Positions 56,196 through 64,000 of a stretch of 64,000 bases of DNA are shown piece by piece. The position numbers and the translations under genes were made by a program. The DNA is from Hydromonas duriensis (GTDB lineage: Bacteria; Pseudomonadota; Gammaproteobacteria; Burkholderiales; Burkholderiaceae). The stretch spans positions 1 through 64,000 of the forward strand of contig NZ_SNZE01000001.1 in assembly GCF_004363775.1 (NCBI RefSeq), in the 5' to 3' direction. The notes below the pieces were generated by a model. That model searched no databases, was not told where the DNA came from, and saw only the letters and a program-made list of their open reading frames with translations. Position 1 is the stretch's first letter. Each line of letters starts with the position of its first letter.

Positions 56196-56791
56196 CCACT
56201 CAATTGTTATCTTCACAAGTTAAAAAATGGCGTGACTTAGATGTGGCGCAGATGGCTTTTTGGCCGAATACACCACGTCGGTTGTTTGAATTGTTTGGCG
56301 GATTGATGCTGGTGGCGGTGTTAAGTTATTTGTGTGTCTGGCCTAAATATCGAGAGTGGCAAGCTGCACAGCAGCAGACCGCTCTTTTACAAGAAAAATA
56401 CGTGCAAGCGGTTCAGTTGTCTGACCTTCCCTCACGTTCGATGGTTCCAGTGGTTAAAACAATACCGAAAACAGAACGGGCCAATTGGTTGAGCGATTTT
56501 GCTTTGATGAGCCAATCGGCTGGCTTTCGGACATTAAAAGTCACACCTATTTACGTATCAAATGAGCAGCCCCCTATTCAGAAGCCAAGTGGTGCCGACT
56601 TTGTCAATAGCTCGCGTGTTGGGCAGGTTAATGTCAGTGGCGAGGGTGAGTATGCCGCCTTGTTAAAATGGGTGGCTGCGCTGTCCGCTCGTGATGATAT
56701 TTTGAGTGTAGATGAAATGACTGTACAAGGCATCGCTTCTGGAGTTGTGCAGTGGCAGGCGCGAATTGTCTTTGCAGCGGAGCCGATGTGA
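56192..56791 (+). CDS. pilO: Type IV pilus assembly protein PilO
   Basis: This 199-residue protein has an N-terminal cytoplasmic part, a transmembrane helix near 30-47 (FGGLMLVAVLSYLCVW), a coiled segment (AAQQQTALLQEKYVQAVQL) and a periplasmic domain ending VQWQARIVFAAEP. It heterodimerises with PilN. Position between pilN and pilP supports the call. Confidence 0.85.
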   Translation: MTTQLLSSQVKKWRDLDVAQMAFWPNTPRRLFELFGGLMLVAVLSYLCVWPKYREWQAAQQQTALLQEKYVQAVQLSDLPSRSMVPVVKTIPKTERANWLSDFALMSQSAGFRTLKVTPIYVSNEQPPIQKPSGADFVNSSRVGQVNVSGEGEYAALLKWVAALSARDDILSVDEMTVQGIASGVVQWQARIVFAAEPM

Positions 56792-57420
56792 TGAAAAAGC
56801 ATGTGACTGCCCTGTTGTTAATCGGTTTGGCTGGGTGTGTTGAACAACATCCAATACAGTCAAAAAATACAGCGTTACCTGAATTAAACCATCCTTCACA
56901 AGCCATCATATGGATGGCGAAAGTGAGTTCACCGCCTCCTGTTCAAGTTGAAATTGAACGAGGTAACAATCGACTGTTAACCCTTGGTTTGCCTGACGAT
57001 ATAACCCCCGTGTTTGATGGGAGCAGTAATGAAACCAATACTGTGGCCGCTCAAGACAGTTTCGCTCATTCGAGTGCTCAGGGCAAAACGGGGTCTCGTT
57101 CATCTGTTGAGGAAACATCACGTCTGAATGAGCTTGCCTTTGATGATTTAATGACTTCTTCAACGGTGTTGATTCAGCCCGCTCCAGTGAAGCAGACACA
57201 GACGCTGGATTTGAATCAAATTGGCTTAAATGACTTCAAATATGTAGGCATACTCAATTACGATGGTGAAGTTCAGGGCTACATCAAAGTGGGTGAGCGC
57301 TTGCATAAAGTGCGAGAAGGACAAATCATCGGGGCGGGTCAATGGCGTGTTAAAGCCATTGAACCACAAAAAATACAGTTGTTGGTTGACGGGAGGCTCA
57401 TGGTTTATGGGCGAAATTAA
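56791..57420 (+). CDS. pilP: Type IV pilus lipoprotein PilP
   Basis: The ATG at 56791 overlaps the pilO stop and gives 209 residues with a lipoprotein signal ending GLAGC. PilP links PilNO to the secretin PilQ. The C-terminal beta domain has LNDFKYVGIL and VKVGERLHKVREGQIIGAGQW-like sequence, conserved in the family. The pilQ start lies within its last codons. Confidence 0.87.
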   Translation: MKKHVTALLLIGLAGCVEQHPIQSKNTALPELNHPSQAIIWMAKVSSPPPVQVEIERGNNRLLTLGLPDDITPVFDGSSNETNTVAAQDSFAHSSAQGKTGSRSSVEETSRLNELAFDDLMTSSTVLIQPAPVKQTQTLDLNQIGLNDFKYVGILNYDGEVQGYIKVGERLHKVREGQIIGAGQWRVKAIEPQKIQLLVDGRLMVYGRN

Positions 57421-58939
57421 AAGACATTACTCAAAACATTCGTTGCCGTTATATAAGCAAGAACTGGTCAGCCATGTACATGGCTTGAGCTTTGGCTTGT
57501 TGATGATACTTTGCGCGCCTTTTTCGGCGTTGGCTCAGACGGTTGAACAAAGCCTGTCCACTTTTTCTCAAAGTGCCTCTTCTAATGAAACCACTAAACG
57601 GATGGCCTTCGCATTTCAAGACGTGCCAGTGCGTGCATTGCTGCAAGTGCTAGGGGAAACTGCAGGCGTGAACATTGTTGCAGACGATTCGATAACGGGA
57701 ACGGTTTCGTTGAACTTGAAAGAGGCAACGTGGAAGCAAGCACTGGATGTGATTGCGCGTGCTAAGCGTTTGCGAGTTGAGCAAAATGACAATACATATT
57801 TTGTGAGCGCGGATGACTTGTCTTTGTCGTCCAGTGATGATGGAAGTGGCAGCGTGACTTATGGGAGTCACGGCCAATCCGATGTCATTCAACTGCAATA
57901 TCAAAAAGCTGAAGATGTCCGTCGCATGATTGGTAGCGACGGTCAAAGGCTCTTGTCAAAACAAGGCGCGGTGACCGCCGATGCTTTAACCAACCAACTG
58001 GTTGTGCAAGATTCGCCCAGCCGTGTGGCGCAAATACGGCAGCTCATGAATAAGATAGATGTGCCTGCAAGGCAGGTCTTGATTGAAGCGCGTATTGTTG
58101 AAGCCGATGACAGCTTTTCTCGTAGTCTAGGCGTCAAGTTGGGTTTTAATGATGCCAGTCATTCAGGTTTTACTCAAGTCTCCGACCCGCTCGATTCAAG
58201 CAAAAATATTTCAGTGCCTGTTCGCTCAGGCGTGACGTTTGGTAATAACATGCTCAACGTATTAGGGGCAACGGGGCAAGTCAATACCACCACGGTCGGT
58301 AATATGATTAACTTCCCCGCCTCGTCCAACAGCATGGGCACGCCCGCAGCGAGTTTGGCTTTGAGTTTATACAGCTCAGGTTTAAGTCGTTTTGTGAACC
58401 TAGAAGTCAGCGCGTTGGAAACCGACGGCAAGGGCAAGGTGATTTCCAGTCCGCGTGTGGTCACGAGCAATAATGTCACGGCCGTGATAGAACAAGGTAC
58501 AGAAATTCCATATCAACAGCAAGCCAACAGCTCGGGAGCGACATCCGTATCTTTTCGTAAAGCCAGCCTAAGGCTAGAAGTGACGCCACAAATCACGCCT
58601 AAAGGCGATGTGGTGATGGATGTCGATGTCTCGAAAGACTCGGTGGGTACATTGACCAGCGCAGGTTATACCATCAACACCAAGCATGTGAAAACACAAG
58701 TTAAAATTGAAAATGGTGGAACGGTGGTCATTGGCGGGATTTACCAAGAAGCCAGTGATAAACGGGTTGAAAAAGTCCCCTTGCTGGGAGACCTTCCACT
58801 GTTAGGTCATTTATTTAAAAACACCAACAAAAGCACTTCAAAAACGGAGTTGCTAATTTTCCTCACACCGCATGTACTGGATGAGCAAGGGCATTCGCTG
58901 CCCGTTAGCGGCTCCAAGGTCGCGCGGTTTGAGCCATGA
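57407..58939 (+). CDS. pilQ: Type IV pilus secretin PilQ, short form without AMIN domains
   Basis: The ATG at 57407 overlaps the end of pilP and gives 510 residues with a long basic n-region and a signal peptide ending SALA/QTVEQ. After only about 20 residues the secretin N0 domain starts (FAFQDVPVRALLQVLGETAGVNIVADD), then N1 (VIQLQYQKAEDVRRMIGSDG) and the gate (VSSPRVVTSNNVTAVIEQG, IPYQQ). VPLLGDLPLLGHLFKN is the C-terminal secretin motif. PilQ is usually near 700 residues with one or two N-terminal AMIN domains; none is visible here. It forms the outer-membrane pilus pore. Confidence 0.92.
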   Translation: MGEIKRHYSKHSLPLYKQELVSHVHGLSFGLLMILCAPFSALAQTVEQSLSTFSQSASSNETTKRMAFAFQDVPVRALLQVLGETAGVNIVADDSITGTVSLNLKEATWKQALDVIARAKRLRVEQNDNTYFVSADDLSLSSSDDGSGSVTYGSHGQSDVIQLQYQKAEDVRRMIGSDGQRLLSKQGAVTADALTNQLVVQDSPSRVAQIRQLMNKIDVPARQVLIEARIVEADDSFSRSLGVKLGFNDASHSGFTQVSDPLDSSKNISVPVRSGVTFGNNMLNVLGATGQVNTTTVGNMINFPASSNSMGTPAASLALSLYSSGLSRFVNLEVSALETDGKGKVISSPRVVTSNNVTAVIEQGTEIPYQQQANSSGATSVSFRKASLRLEVTPQITPKGDVVMDVDVSKDSVGTLTSAGYTINTKHVKTQVKIENGGTVVIGGIYQEASDKRVEKVPLLGDLPLLGHLFKNTNKSTSKTELLIFLTPHVLDEQGHSLPVSGSKVARFEP

Positions 58940-58948
58940 GTTCATATA

Positions 58949-59557
58949 ATGAGTAAAAAACGTATTCCACACAGCATCCCCATCAGTCCAACACAGCAAG
59001 CATTGTTGTCGCAACTGCCCAATATCAGTCTTGTTGGCTTGATGGGCTCGGGTAAATCAACAGTAGGCCGTCTATTGGCCGCCACGTTGAACCGTCCTTT
59101 TTTTGACTCGGATGAAGAAATTATTCATCGTACAGGCGCCTCCATTCCGACGATTTTTGAATTTGAAGGCGAAGCGGGTTTTCGCGAGCGCGAAGCGAAA
59201 ATGATTCAAGAGTTAAGCGAAAAAAAACAAGTCATTATTGCTACAGGCGGCGGCGCGGTCTTACGTGAAGACAATCGAACTGCGTTGAAAAAAAACAGCT
59301 GGGTGATTTATTTATCGACCACGCCCGAAAAGCTACTCGTGCGCACCCGATTCGACCGCAATCGCCCTTTGTTGCAAAACCCAGACCCGCTCGGCACATT
59401 GAAAAAAATGCACGAAATACGTCACCCACTGTATTCTCAAGTGGCCGACATCATCGTCACCACAGGCTCAGGTCAAGTGGTGCAAGTCGCAACCCACATT
59501 TTAGAGGCTTTAACGCAAAAAATAGCTCAAGCGCAGGGTCAACCCGATACACATTAA
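58949..59557 (+). CDS. aroK: Shikimate kinase
   Basis: This 202-residue enzyme has the P-loop GLMGSGKSTVG, then FFDSDEEI, FEFEGEAGFREREA and ATGGGAVLRE. It phosphorylates shikimate in chorismate synthesis. About 25 extra residues precede the P-loop region. It follows pilQ, the conserved pilQ-aroK-aroB order of beta- and gammaproteobacteria. Confidence 0.95.
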   Translation: MSKKRIPHSIPISPTQQALLSQLPNISLVGLMGSGKSTVGRLLAATLNRPFFDSDEEIIHRTGASIPTIFEFEGEAGFREREAKMIQELSEKKQVIIATGGGAVLREDNRTALKKNSWVIYLSTTPEKLLVRTRFDRNRPLLQNPDPLGTLKKMHEIRHPLYSQVADIIVTTGSGQVVQVATHILEALTQKIAQAQGQPDTH

Positions 59558-59580
59558 CGAATTGAAACGAGGTTTTAATC

Positions 59581-60657
59581 ATGAAAACAATCCATGTTGA
59601 ACTGGGCGACCGAGCCTATCCGATAGTGATTGGCGAACACGCCATGCACGACACAGCGCACTTAAAACGCGCGATTCAAGGCAGTACCGTATTAATCGTC
59701 ACCAATGACATGGTGGGGCCTTTATATGCTCAACAATTGGTCGAAACGCTTAAAGCCATCGGTAAAACCGTACATGTACACATGTTGCCGACGGGAGAGC
59801 AGTATAAAAATTTAGAGACGCTCAATACGATTTTTGACGTATTGCTCCAACAACAGTGCGACCGCCGCACAACCCTGATCGCTTTGGGCGGTGGTGTCGT
59901 CGGCGATATGGCGGGTTTTGCCGCTGCTGCGTATATGCGTGGCGTGCCTTTCATTCAAGTTCCCACCACTTTGCTCTCACAAGTCGATTCATCGGTCGGT
60001 GGTAAAACGGGCATTAACCATCCTCTAGGCAAAAACATGATTGGTGCGTTTTATCAACCGCAACTCGTGTTGACTGATTTAAATGTATTTGCCACCCTAC
60101 CGCAACGTGAATTATCAGCGGGTATGGCCGAAGTGATTAAGCATGGCGCGATTTATGACGCGGCTTATTTTGAATGGCTTGAAGCCAACACACCCAAGCT
60201 CATGCGTAAAGATAGCGAAAGCCTAGTTCATGCCATTGTTCGCTCATGCGAAATTAAATCAGAAGTTGTGGCGCAAGACGAACGCGAAGGCGGGTTGCGC
60301 GCGATATTAAATTTTGGTCATACGTTTGGTCATGCGATTGAAGCGGGCATGGGCTATGGCGAATGGTTGCATGGCGAAGCGGTTGGCGCAGGCATGATTT
60401 TGGCCGCGGACTTGTCACAACGCTTGGGCATGTTGACTGCGAACGAAGTCGAGCGCATTCGCCGCGTTGTTCAAGCCGCAGGCTTGCCCGTCGAGCCACC
60501 GCAACTTGGCATCGACAATATGATTAACATGATGAAACTCGACAAAAAATCCGATGCGGGGTACATTAAATTTGTACTGCTGGACGGCATCGGCCGAGCG
60601 GTCATCCGTGATGTCCCTGAAGACGTATTGCGCGCAACACTACACGTTTGCGCTTAA
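59581..60657 (+). CDS. aroB: 3-dehydroquinate synthase
   Basis: This 358-residue NAD- and metal-dependent cyclase makes 3-dehydroquinate from DAHP. Motifs are [51 protein letters not shown], and the metal His cluster in [14 protein letters not shown] and [11 protein letters not shown]. It is 23 bases after aroK. Confidence 0.97.
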   Translation: MKTIHVELGDRAYPIVIGEHAMHDTAHLKRAIQGSTVLIVTNDMVGPLYAQQLVETLKAIGKTVHVHMLPTGEQYKNLETLNTIFDVLLQQQCDRRTTLIALGGGVVGDMAGFAAAAYMRGVPFIQVPTTLLSQVDSSVGGKTGINHPLGKNMIGAFYQPQLVLTDLNVFATLPQRELSAGMAEVIKHGAIYDAAYFEWLEANTPKLMRKDSESLVHAIVRSCEIKSEVVAQDEREGGLRAILNFGHTFGHAIEAGMGYGEWLHGEAVGAGMILAADLSQRLGMLTANEVERIRRVVQAAGLPVEPPQLGIDNMINMMKLDKKSDAGYIKFVLLDGIGRAVIRDVPEDVLRATLHVCA

Positions 60658-60675
60658 AAAAATCATACTGGACTA

Positions 60676-61830
60676 ATGATGAACAGCCCCGCCGCTTTTT
60701 TTTATGAATCCCAATTGGCCCCTTACGCCGCACGTGCCGAAACCTCGCGTGGTCGGTTACACCCCGAGGCCGCCAGCCCCGAACGCAGCCCTTACGCACG
60801 CGACCGCGACCGCATCGTTCACGCAACCGCATTTCGTCGCTTGGAGTACAAAACTCAAGTGTTTGTGAACCATGAGGGCGATTTGTTTCGCACACGCTTG
60901 ACCCACAGCATGGAAGTGGCACAAATTTCACGCGCATTGGCACGCAACTTGCGTTTGAATGAAGATTTGATTGAAGCCATAGCCCTGTCTCATGACTTGG
61001 GTCACACGCCATTTGGACACGCTGGGCAAGATGCCTTGCATGCGTGCATGCGCGATTTTGGCGGCTTTGAACACAACTTACAAAGCCTGCGCATCGTTGA
61101 TGTTTTGGAAGAACGCTACGGTGCGTTTGACGGTTTAAACTTAACTTTCGAAACCCGCGAAGGCATATTAAAGCACTGCGCACGCAGCAAGGCGGAGCAG
61201 CTCGGCGAAGTTGGGCAACGGTTCTTGGATGGAACACAGCCCACCCTTGAAGCGCAGTTGACCAATATCGCCGATGCCATAGCGTATAGCAATCATGACA
61301 TTGATGATGGCTTGCGCTCAGGCATTTTAACCATCGAAGGCATGCGCGACATCCAACTATTTGCCCAGTACCATGATGAAGTGAGGCAGCGTTACCCCAA
61401 TCTAACAGGGCGACGAGAGGTGCTGGAAACGGTACGGCGCATGATTAACGCGATGGTTGTCGACTTAACCACCACCACTGCGGCACAGATTCAATCGCAT
61501 CAGATTCAAACGGTTGACGATGTGCGCTCCGCCCCGCGATTGGCTCAATTTTCAGAGCACATGCACCTTGAAATGCAGCGGTTGAAAAAATACCTCATGG
61601 ATCATTTGTATCGACACTATCAAGTCATGCGCAGCAGTATTAAAGCACAGCGCATCCTTGATGATTTATTCAAAGCCTTTATCAGCGACCCGCGTTTATT
61701 ACCTCCCGACTATCAAGTCAAAGACGACCAACAACGACAAGCATTGAGAATCGCCGATTATATTGCAGGGATGACCGACCGTTACGCCATCAAAGAACAT
61801 ACACGGCTGTTTACGGTGACGGATAATTAA
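60676..61830 (+). CDS. dgt: Deoxyguanosinetriphosphate triphosphohydrolase-like protein
   Basis: This 384-residue HD-domain hydrolase has SPYARDRDRIVHATAFRRLEYKTQVF, HSMEVAQISRALAR, and the HD motif ALSHDLGHTPFGHAG. The metal-binding His and Asp are all present. It cleaves dNTPs to nucleosides and tripolyphosphate. It starts 18 bases after aroB, and its placement matches other betaproteobacteria. Confidence 0.93.
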   Translation: MMNSPAAFFYESQLAPYAARAETSRGRLHPEAASPERSPYARDRDRIVHATAFRRLEYKTQVFVNHEGDLFRTRLTHSMEVAQISRALARNLRLNEDLIEAIALSHDLGHTPFGHAGQDALHACMRDFGGFEHNLQSLRIVDVLEERYGAFDGLNLTFETREGILKHCARSKAEQLGEVGQRFLDGTQPTLEAQLTNIADAIAYSNHDIDDGLRSGILTIEGMRDIQLFAQYHDEVRQRYPNLTGRREVLETVRRMINAMVVDLTTTTAAQIQSHQIQTVDDVRSAPRLAQFSEHMHLEMQRLKKYLMDHLYRHYQVMRSSIKAQRILDDLFKAFISDPRLLPPDYQVKDDQQRQALRIADYIAGMTDRYAIKEHTRLFTVTDN

Positions 61831-61839
61831 GGGGCACGG

Positions 61840-62721
61840 ATGCACATTCAAACACTTACCATTGACGACCAAGATGCACCGCTAAGTGTTTGGCTTGCGC
61901 AAGAAGATTCGGGCTTAACGCCGATTCATTTTGCCCATGCCAATGGATTTCCAGCGGGGAGTTATCAGCGTCTTTTGAGTGAGTTGGCTCAAAACCGAAC
62001 GGTTTATGCACTCGACCATCGAGCGACGTGGGACGGCAGCCCGTATCAAGCCTCTAAACATTTTTCATGGAAAGACGGGGCGGATGATTTGATTAAGGCC
62101 ATTGAACAATTCGCGCCGCAAGGCGTTATTGGTGTTGGACATTCTTTAGGCGCGGTTATCACCTTATTGGCCGCAGATAAACGCCCTGATTTGTTTAAAC
62201 AAATCTTGCTCATAGAACCCGTTGTGTTTCCCGCACGTTTTTTTCTCGCCTTTGCTTGGTTGCCGCAAGTGGCACGTATGAAGCTATTTAAAATCGTTCA
62301 GCGCACATTGCAACGTCGGGAGCAGTGGCGCTCGCGTGAAGAGTTTGTTGATACTTTAAGTAAGAAGTCTTTATTTAAAGGTATCTCGCGCGAGGTGTTG
62401 AATGACTACGCGCAGCACGGTCTACGAGAAGTGACAACCGACAGCCATCCATATTTTACGTTGCGTTTTCGCAAGACTTGGGAAGCGAAGGTTTTTATGA
62501 CTGCGCCTTATTTGTGGTCAACACTTAAACGCTTAAGCATCCCTTGCGTTGTTTGGCGTGCAGAACAAGGCGATGTCGTTCCTCTGAAGTCGTGGCAAAG
62601 ATGGGAAAAATCGCACCCTCATCATTCTATGCACGTTTTGCCCTCACTTGGTCACATGGCGCCTTTACAAAATCCGCAATTGATGGCGCGAGAAATACAA
62701 AATAATTTTCTATCCATTTGA
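61840..62721 (+). CDS. Alpha/beta hydrolase
   Basis: This 293-residue protein has the nucleophile elbow GHSLGAVITLL (Ser near residue 107), an early HFAHANGFPAGSY oxyanion region, DHRATWDGSPY, and a late LPSLGHMAPLQNP that carries the catalytic His. No signal peptide is seen. Substrate is unknown. It lies 9 bases after dgt, and so is probably the last gene of that operon. Confidence 0.87.
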   Translation: MHIQTLTIDDQDAPLSVWLAQEDSGLTPIHFAHANGFPAGSYQRLLSELAQNRTVYALDHRATWDGSPYQASKHFSWKDGADDLIKAIEQFAPQGVIGVGHSLGAVITLLAADKRPDLFKQILLIEPVVFPARFFLAFAWLPQVARMKLFKIVQRTLQRREQWRSREEFVDTLSKKSLFKGISREVLNDYAQHGLREVTTDSHPYFTLRFRKTWEAKVFMTAPYLWSTLKRLSIPCVVWRAEQGDVVPLKSWQRWEKSHPHHSMHVLPSLGHMAPLQNPQLMAREIQNNFLSI

Positions 62722-62821
62722 TTTTAAATAAAATTGAATGGGCTCATGCGACTGAATACCGCGTGTTTTTGCCAGCTCAAAGCTTAAAAATGGTATCATG
62801 GCGCCTCGATTTTAGTGACTG

Positions 62822-62844
62822 AAGCGGTGTTTGTGCCGCTTTTT
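62822..62844 (+). terminator. Likely terminator upstream of smc
   Basis: AAGCGG (62822-62827) and CCGCTT (62836-62841) pair around 8 bases, followed by T residues. It closes the aro-dgt run before smc. Confidence 0.5.
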
Positions 62845-62881
62845 CGCTGCTTAAAATAAGCCAAATGTCTAAAGGTGTTGT

Positions 62882-64000
62882 GTGCGACTGACTCAAATCA
62901 AACTAGCTGGTTTTAAATCCTTTGTCGACCCCGTGAGTTTTCACGTGCCGGGTCAACTGGTTGCTGTGGTCGGGCCAAACGGTTGTGGTAAATCAAATAT
63001 CATGGATGCCACGCGTTGGGTGCTGGGCGAGTCGCGTGCGTCTGAGTTACGTGGCGAGTCCATGAGCGATGTGATTTTCAATGGTTCAAGTCACCGAAAG
63101 CCTGCGGCGCGTGCATCGGTCGAGCTGGTGTTTGAAAACCATGAAGGTCGAGCAGCGGGACAATGGAGTCAATACGCCGAAATTTCTGTACGCCGCGTCC
63201 TTACGCGTGAGGGCGGGTCGAGCTATTACATCAATAATCAACAAGTTCGCCGCCGCGACGTGCAAGACATTTTTATGGGCACGGGGCTTGGGCCGCGCGC
63301 CTATGCCATTATTGGTCAGGGCATGATTTCACGAATCATCGAGGCAAAGCCAGAAGAACTGCGCGTGTTCCTAGAAGAAGCCGCAGGCGTGTCCAAGTAC
63401 AAAGAGCGTCGTCGTGAAACCGAAAATCGTTTGCATGACACGCGTGAAAACTTAACCCGTGTTGAAGATATTTTGCGCGAGTTAAATAATCAAGTCGAAA
63501 AACTGGAGGCGCAAGCGCAAGTGGCGCAGCAGTATCGTGCCTTGCAAGACGCGGCTCAAGATAAATTACATTTTTTGTGGTTGTTGCGCCTTGATGAAGC
63601 CTTGAGCGAACAAAACAAAATCACCGCCAAAATTCAACTCGCACAAAATGAATTAGAAGAATCCATCGCGAAACTGCGTCATGCTGAAAGCGAACTGGAA
63701 ACCAAACGCGCTGCGCATTATGATTTATCCGATGCCATGCACGCCGCACAAGCGGCGTTGTACGAAGCGAACGCCGAGGTGTCGCGTTTTGAGGCGGAGA
63801 TTAAGTACATCATGGAAGGTCGCTCGCGAGTTCAAGCACAAATTGAGCAGACCAAAAGTCAATTGGCGCAATGGCAAGAGCGCAAAATTCAACTCGCCGA
63901 CGACGCTTTAGCAATGGAAACTGAGCGCGAAGCGGCGCAGGAAGAGCATGCCGCCCGTCAAGAACAGCTGCTTGAAGCCTCTGAAGACTTGCCCCAACTT
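62882..64000 (+). CDS. smc: Chromosome segregation protein SMC, N-terminal part (3' end outside window)
   Basis: The frame starts at a GTG with AAAGG 6 bases upstream (RLTQIKLAGFKSFVDP) and is still open at base 64000, giving 373 residues. The Walker A motif GPNGCGKSN lies near residues 32-40, followed by WVLGESRASELRGESM, GLGPRAYAIIGQGMISRI and EEAAGVSKYKERRRETENRL. A coiled coil then begins (about residue 175 on). SMC forms the bacterial condensin that organises the chromosome. The hinge, second coil and C-terminal ATPase half are off the window. Confidence 0.95.
   Translation, partial: MRLTQIKLAGFKSFVDPVSFHVPGQLVAVVGPNGCGKSNIMDATRWVLGESRASELRGESMSDVIFNGSSHRKPAARASVELVFENHEGRAAGQWSQYAEISVRRVLTREGGSSYYINNQQVRRRDVQDIFMGTGLGPRAYAIIGQGMISRIIEAKPEELRVFLEEAAGVSKYKERRRETENRLHDTRENLTRVEDILRELNNQVEKLEAQAQVAQQYRALQDAAQDKLHFLWLLRLDEALSEQNKITAKIQLAQNELEESIAKLRHAESELETKRAAHYDLSDAMHAAQAALYEANAEVSRFEAEIKYIMEGRSRVQAQIEQTKSQLAQWQERKIQLADDALAMETEREAAQEEHAARQEQLLEASEDLPQL

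Overview
The window is a chromosomal segment of moderate GC content from a Gram-negative bacterium, most likely a betaproteobacterium of the order Burkholderiales. The evidence is the set of neighbourhoods: recG-oxyR, mreBCD-mrdA-rodA-rlpA, a short EIIA(Man)/HPr/EI phosphotransferase cluster, glyS-gmhB, lpxK-Trm112-kdsB-adk, thiD facing a rubredoxin gene, rplU-rpmA-obgE-proB, and mrcA facing pilMNOPQ-aroK-aroB-dgt. I cannot name the genus from sequence alone. I saw no tRNA, rRNA or CRISPR array.

Layout. 1-2.9 kb: accessory type VI secretion (T6SS) cargo, consisting of the 3' end of a VgrG gene, a metallopeptidase-like candidate effector, and three tandem 151-residue lipoproteins that look like immunity proteins. 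3-8.6 kb: recG, oxyR, a YidB-like protein, rsmE and yaaA. 8.7-14.4 kb: a GDSL autotransporter esterase, an RbgA/YlqF GTPase, a decayed protease/IS5 scar, an exported lysine-rich protein, a DUF421 membrane protein and ruvC. 14.5-17.8 kb: a PIN-domain protein, an aminotransferase and a phospholipase-D-type lipoprotein with 4-bp overlaps. 18.1-24.3 kb: the rod-shape and cell-elongation operon. 24.4-27.1 kb: ggt and a pseudouridine synthase on the minus strand. 27.3-31.5 kb: the PTS phosphorelay and glnS. 31.5-32.8 kb: an orphan AT-rich lipoprotein and a LysE exporter. 33-42.8 kb: tkt, gap, glyS, gmhB, ybgC, an RNase II-type gene and lpxK. 42.8-48.2 kb: Trm112, kdsB, adk, trmB, a type IV prepilin, a 48-residue membrane protein, serB, thiD and rubredoxin. 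48.3-52 kb: rplU, rpmA, obgE, proB and tadA. 52-64 kb: mrcA, the type IV pilus assembly operon running into aroK-aroB-dgt, an alpha/beta hydrolase and the 5' part of smc.

Most of the window is conserved envelope, translation and central-metabolism housekeeping. The strongest candidate for an undescribed system is the T6SS cargo module at the left edge: a VgrG with its own C-terminal extension, an HExxH protein that overlaps it by one base, and a triplicated lipoprotein family with near-identical gene ends and divergent middles. Two housekeeping proteins lack residues regarded as essential in their families. OxyR keeps Cys199 but has Thr at the resolving-cysteine position 208. The GmhB-type HAD phosphatase has Ser where the nucleophilic Asp11 should be. 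PilQ is also unusually short and shows no AMIN domains, and glyS stands without glyQ.
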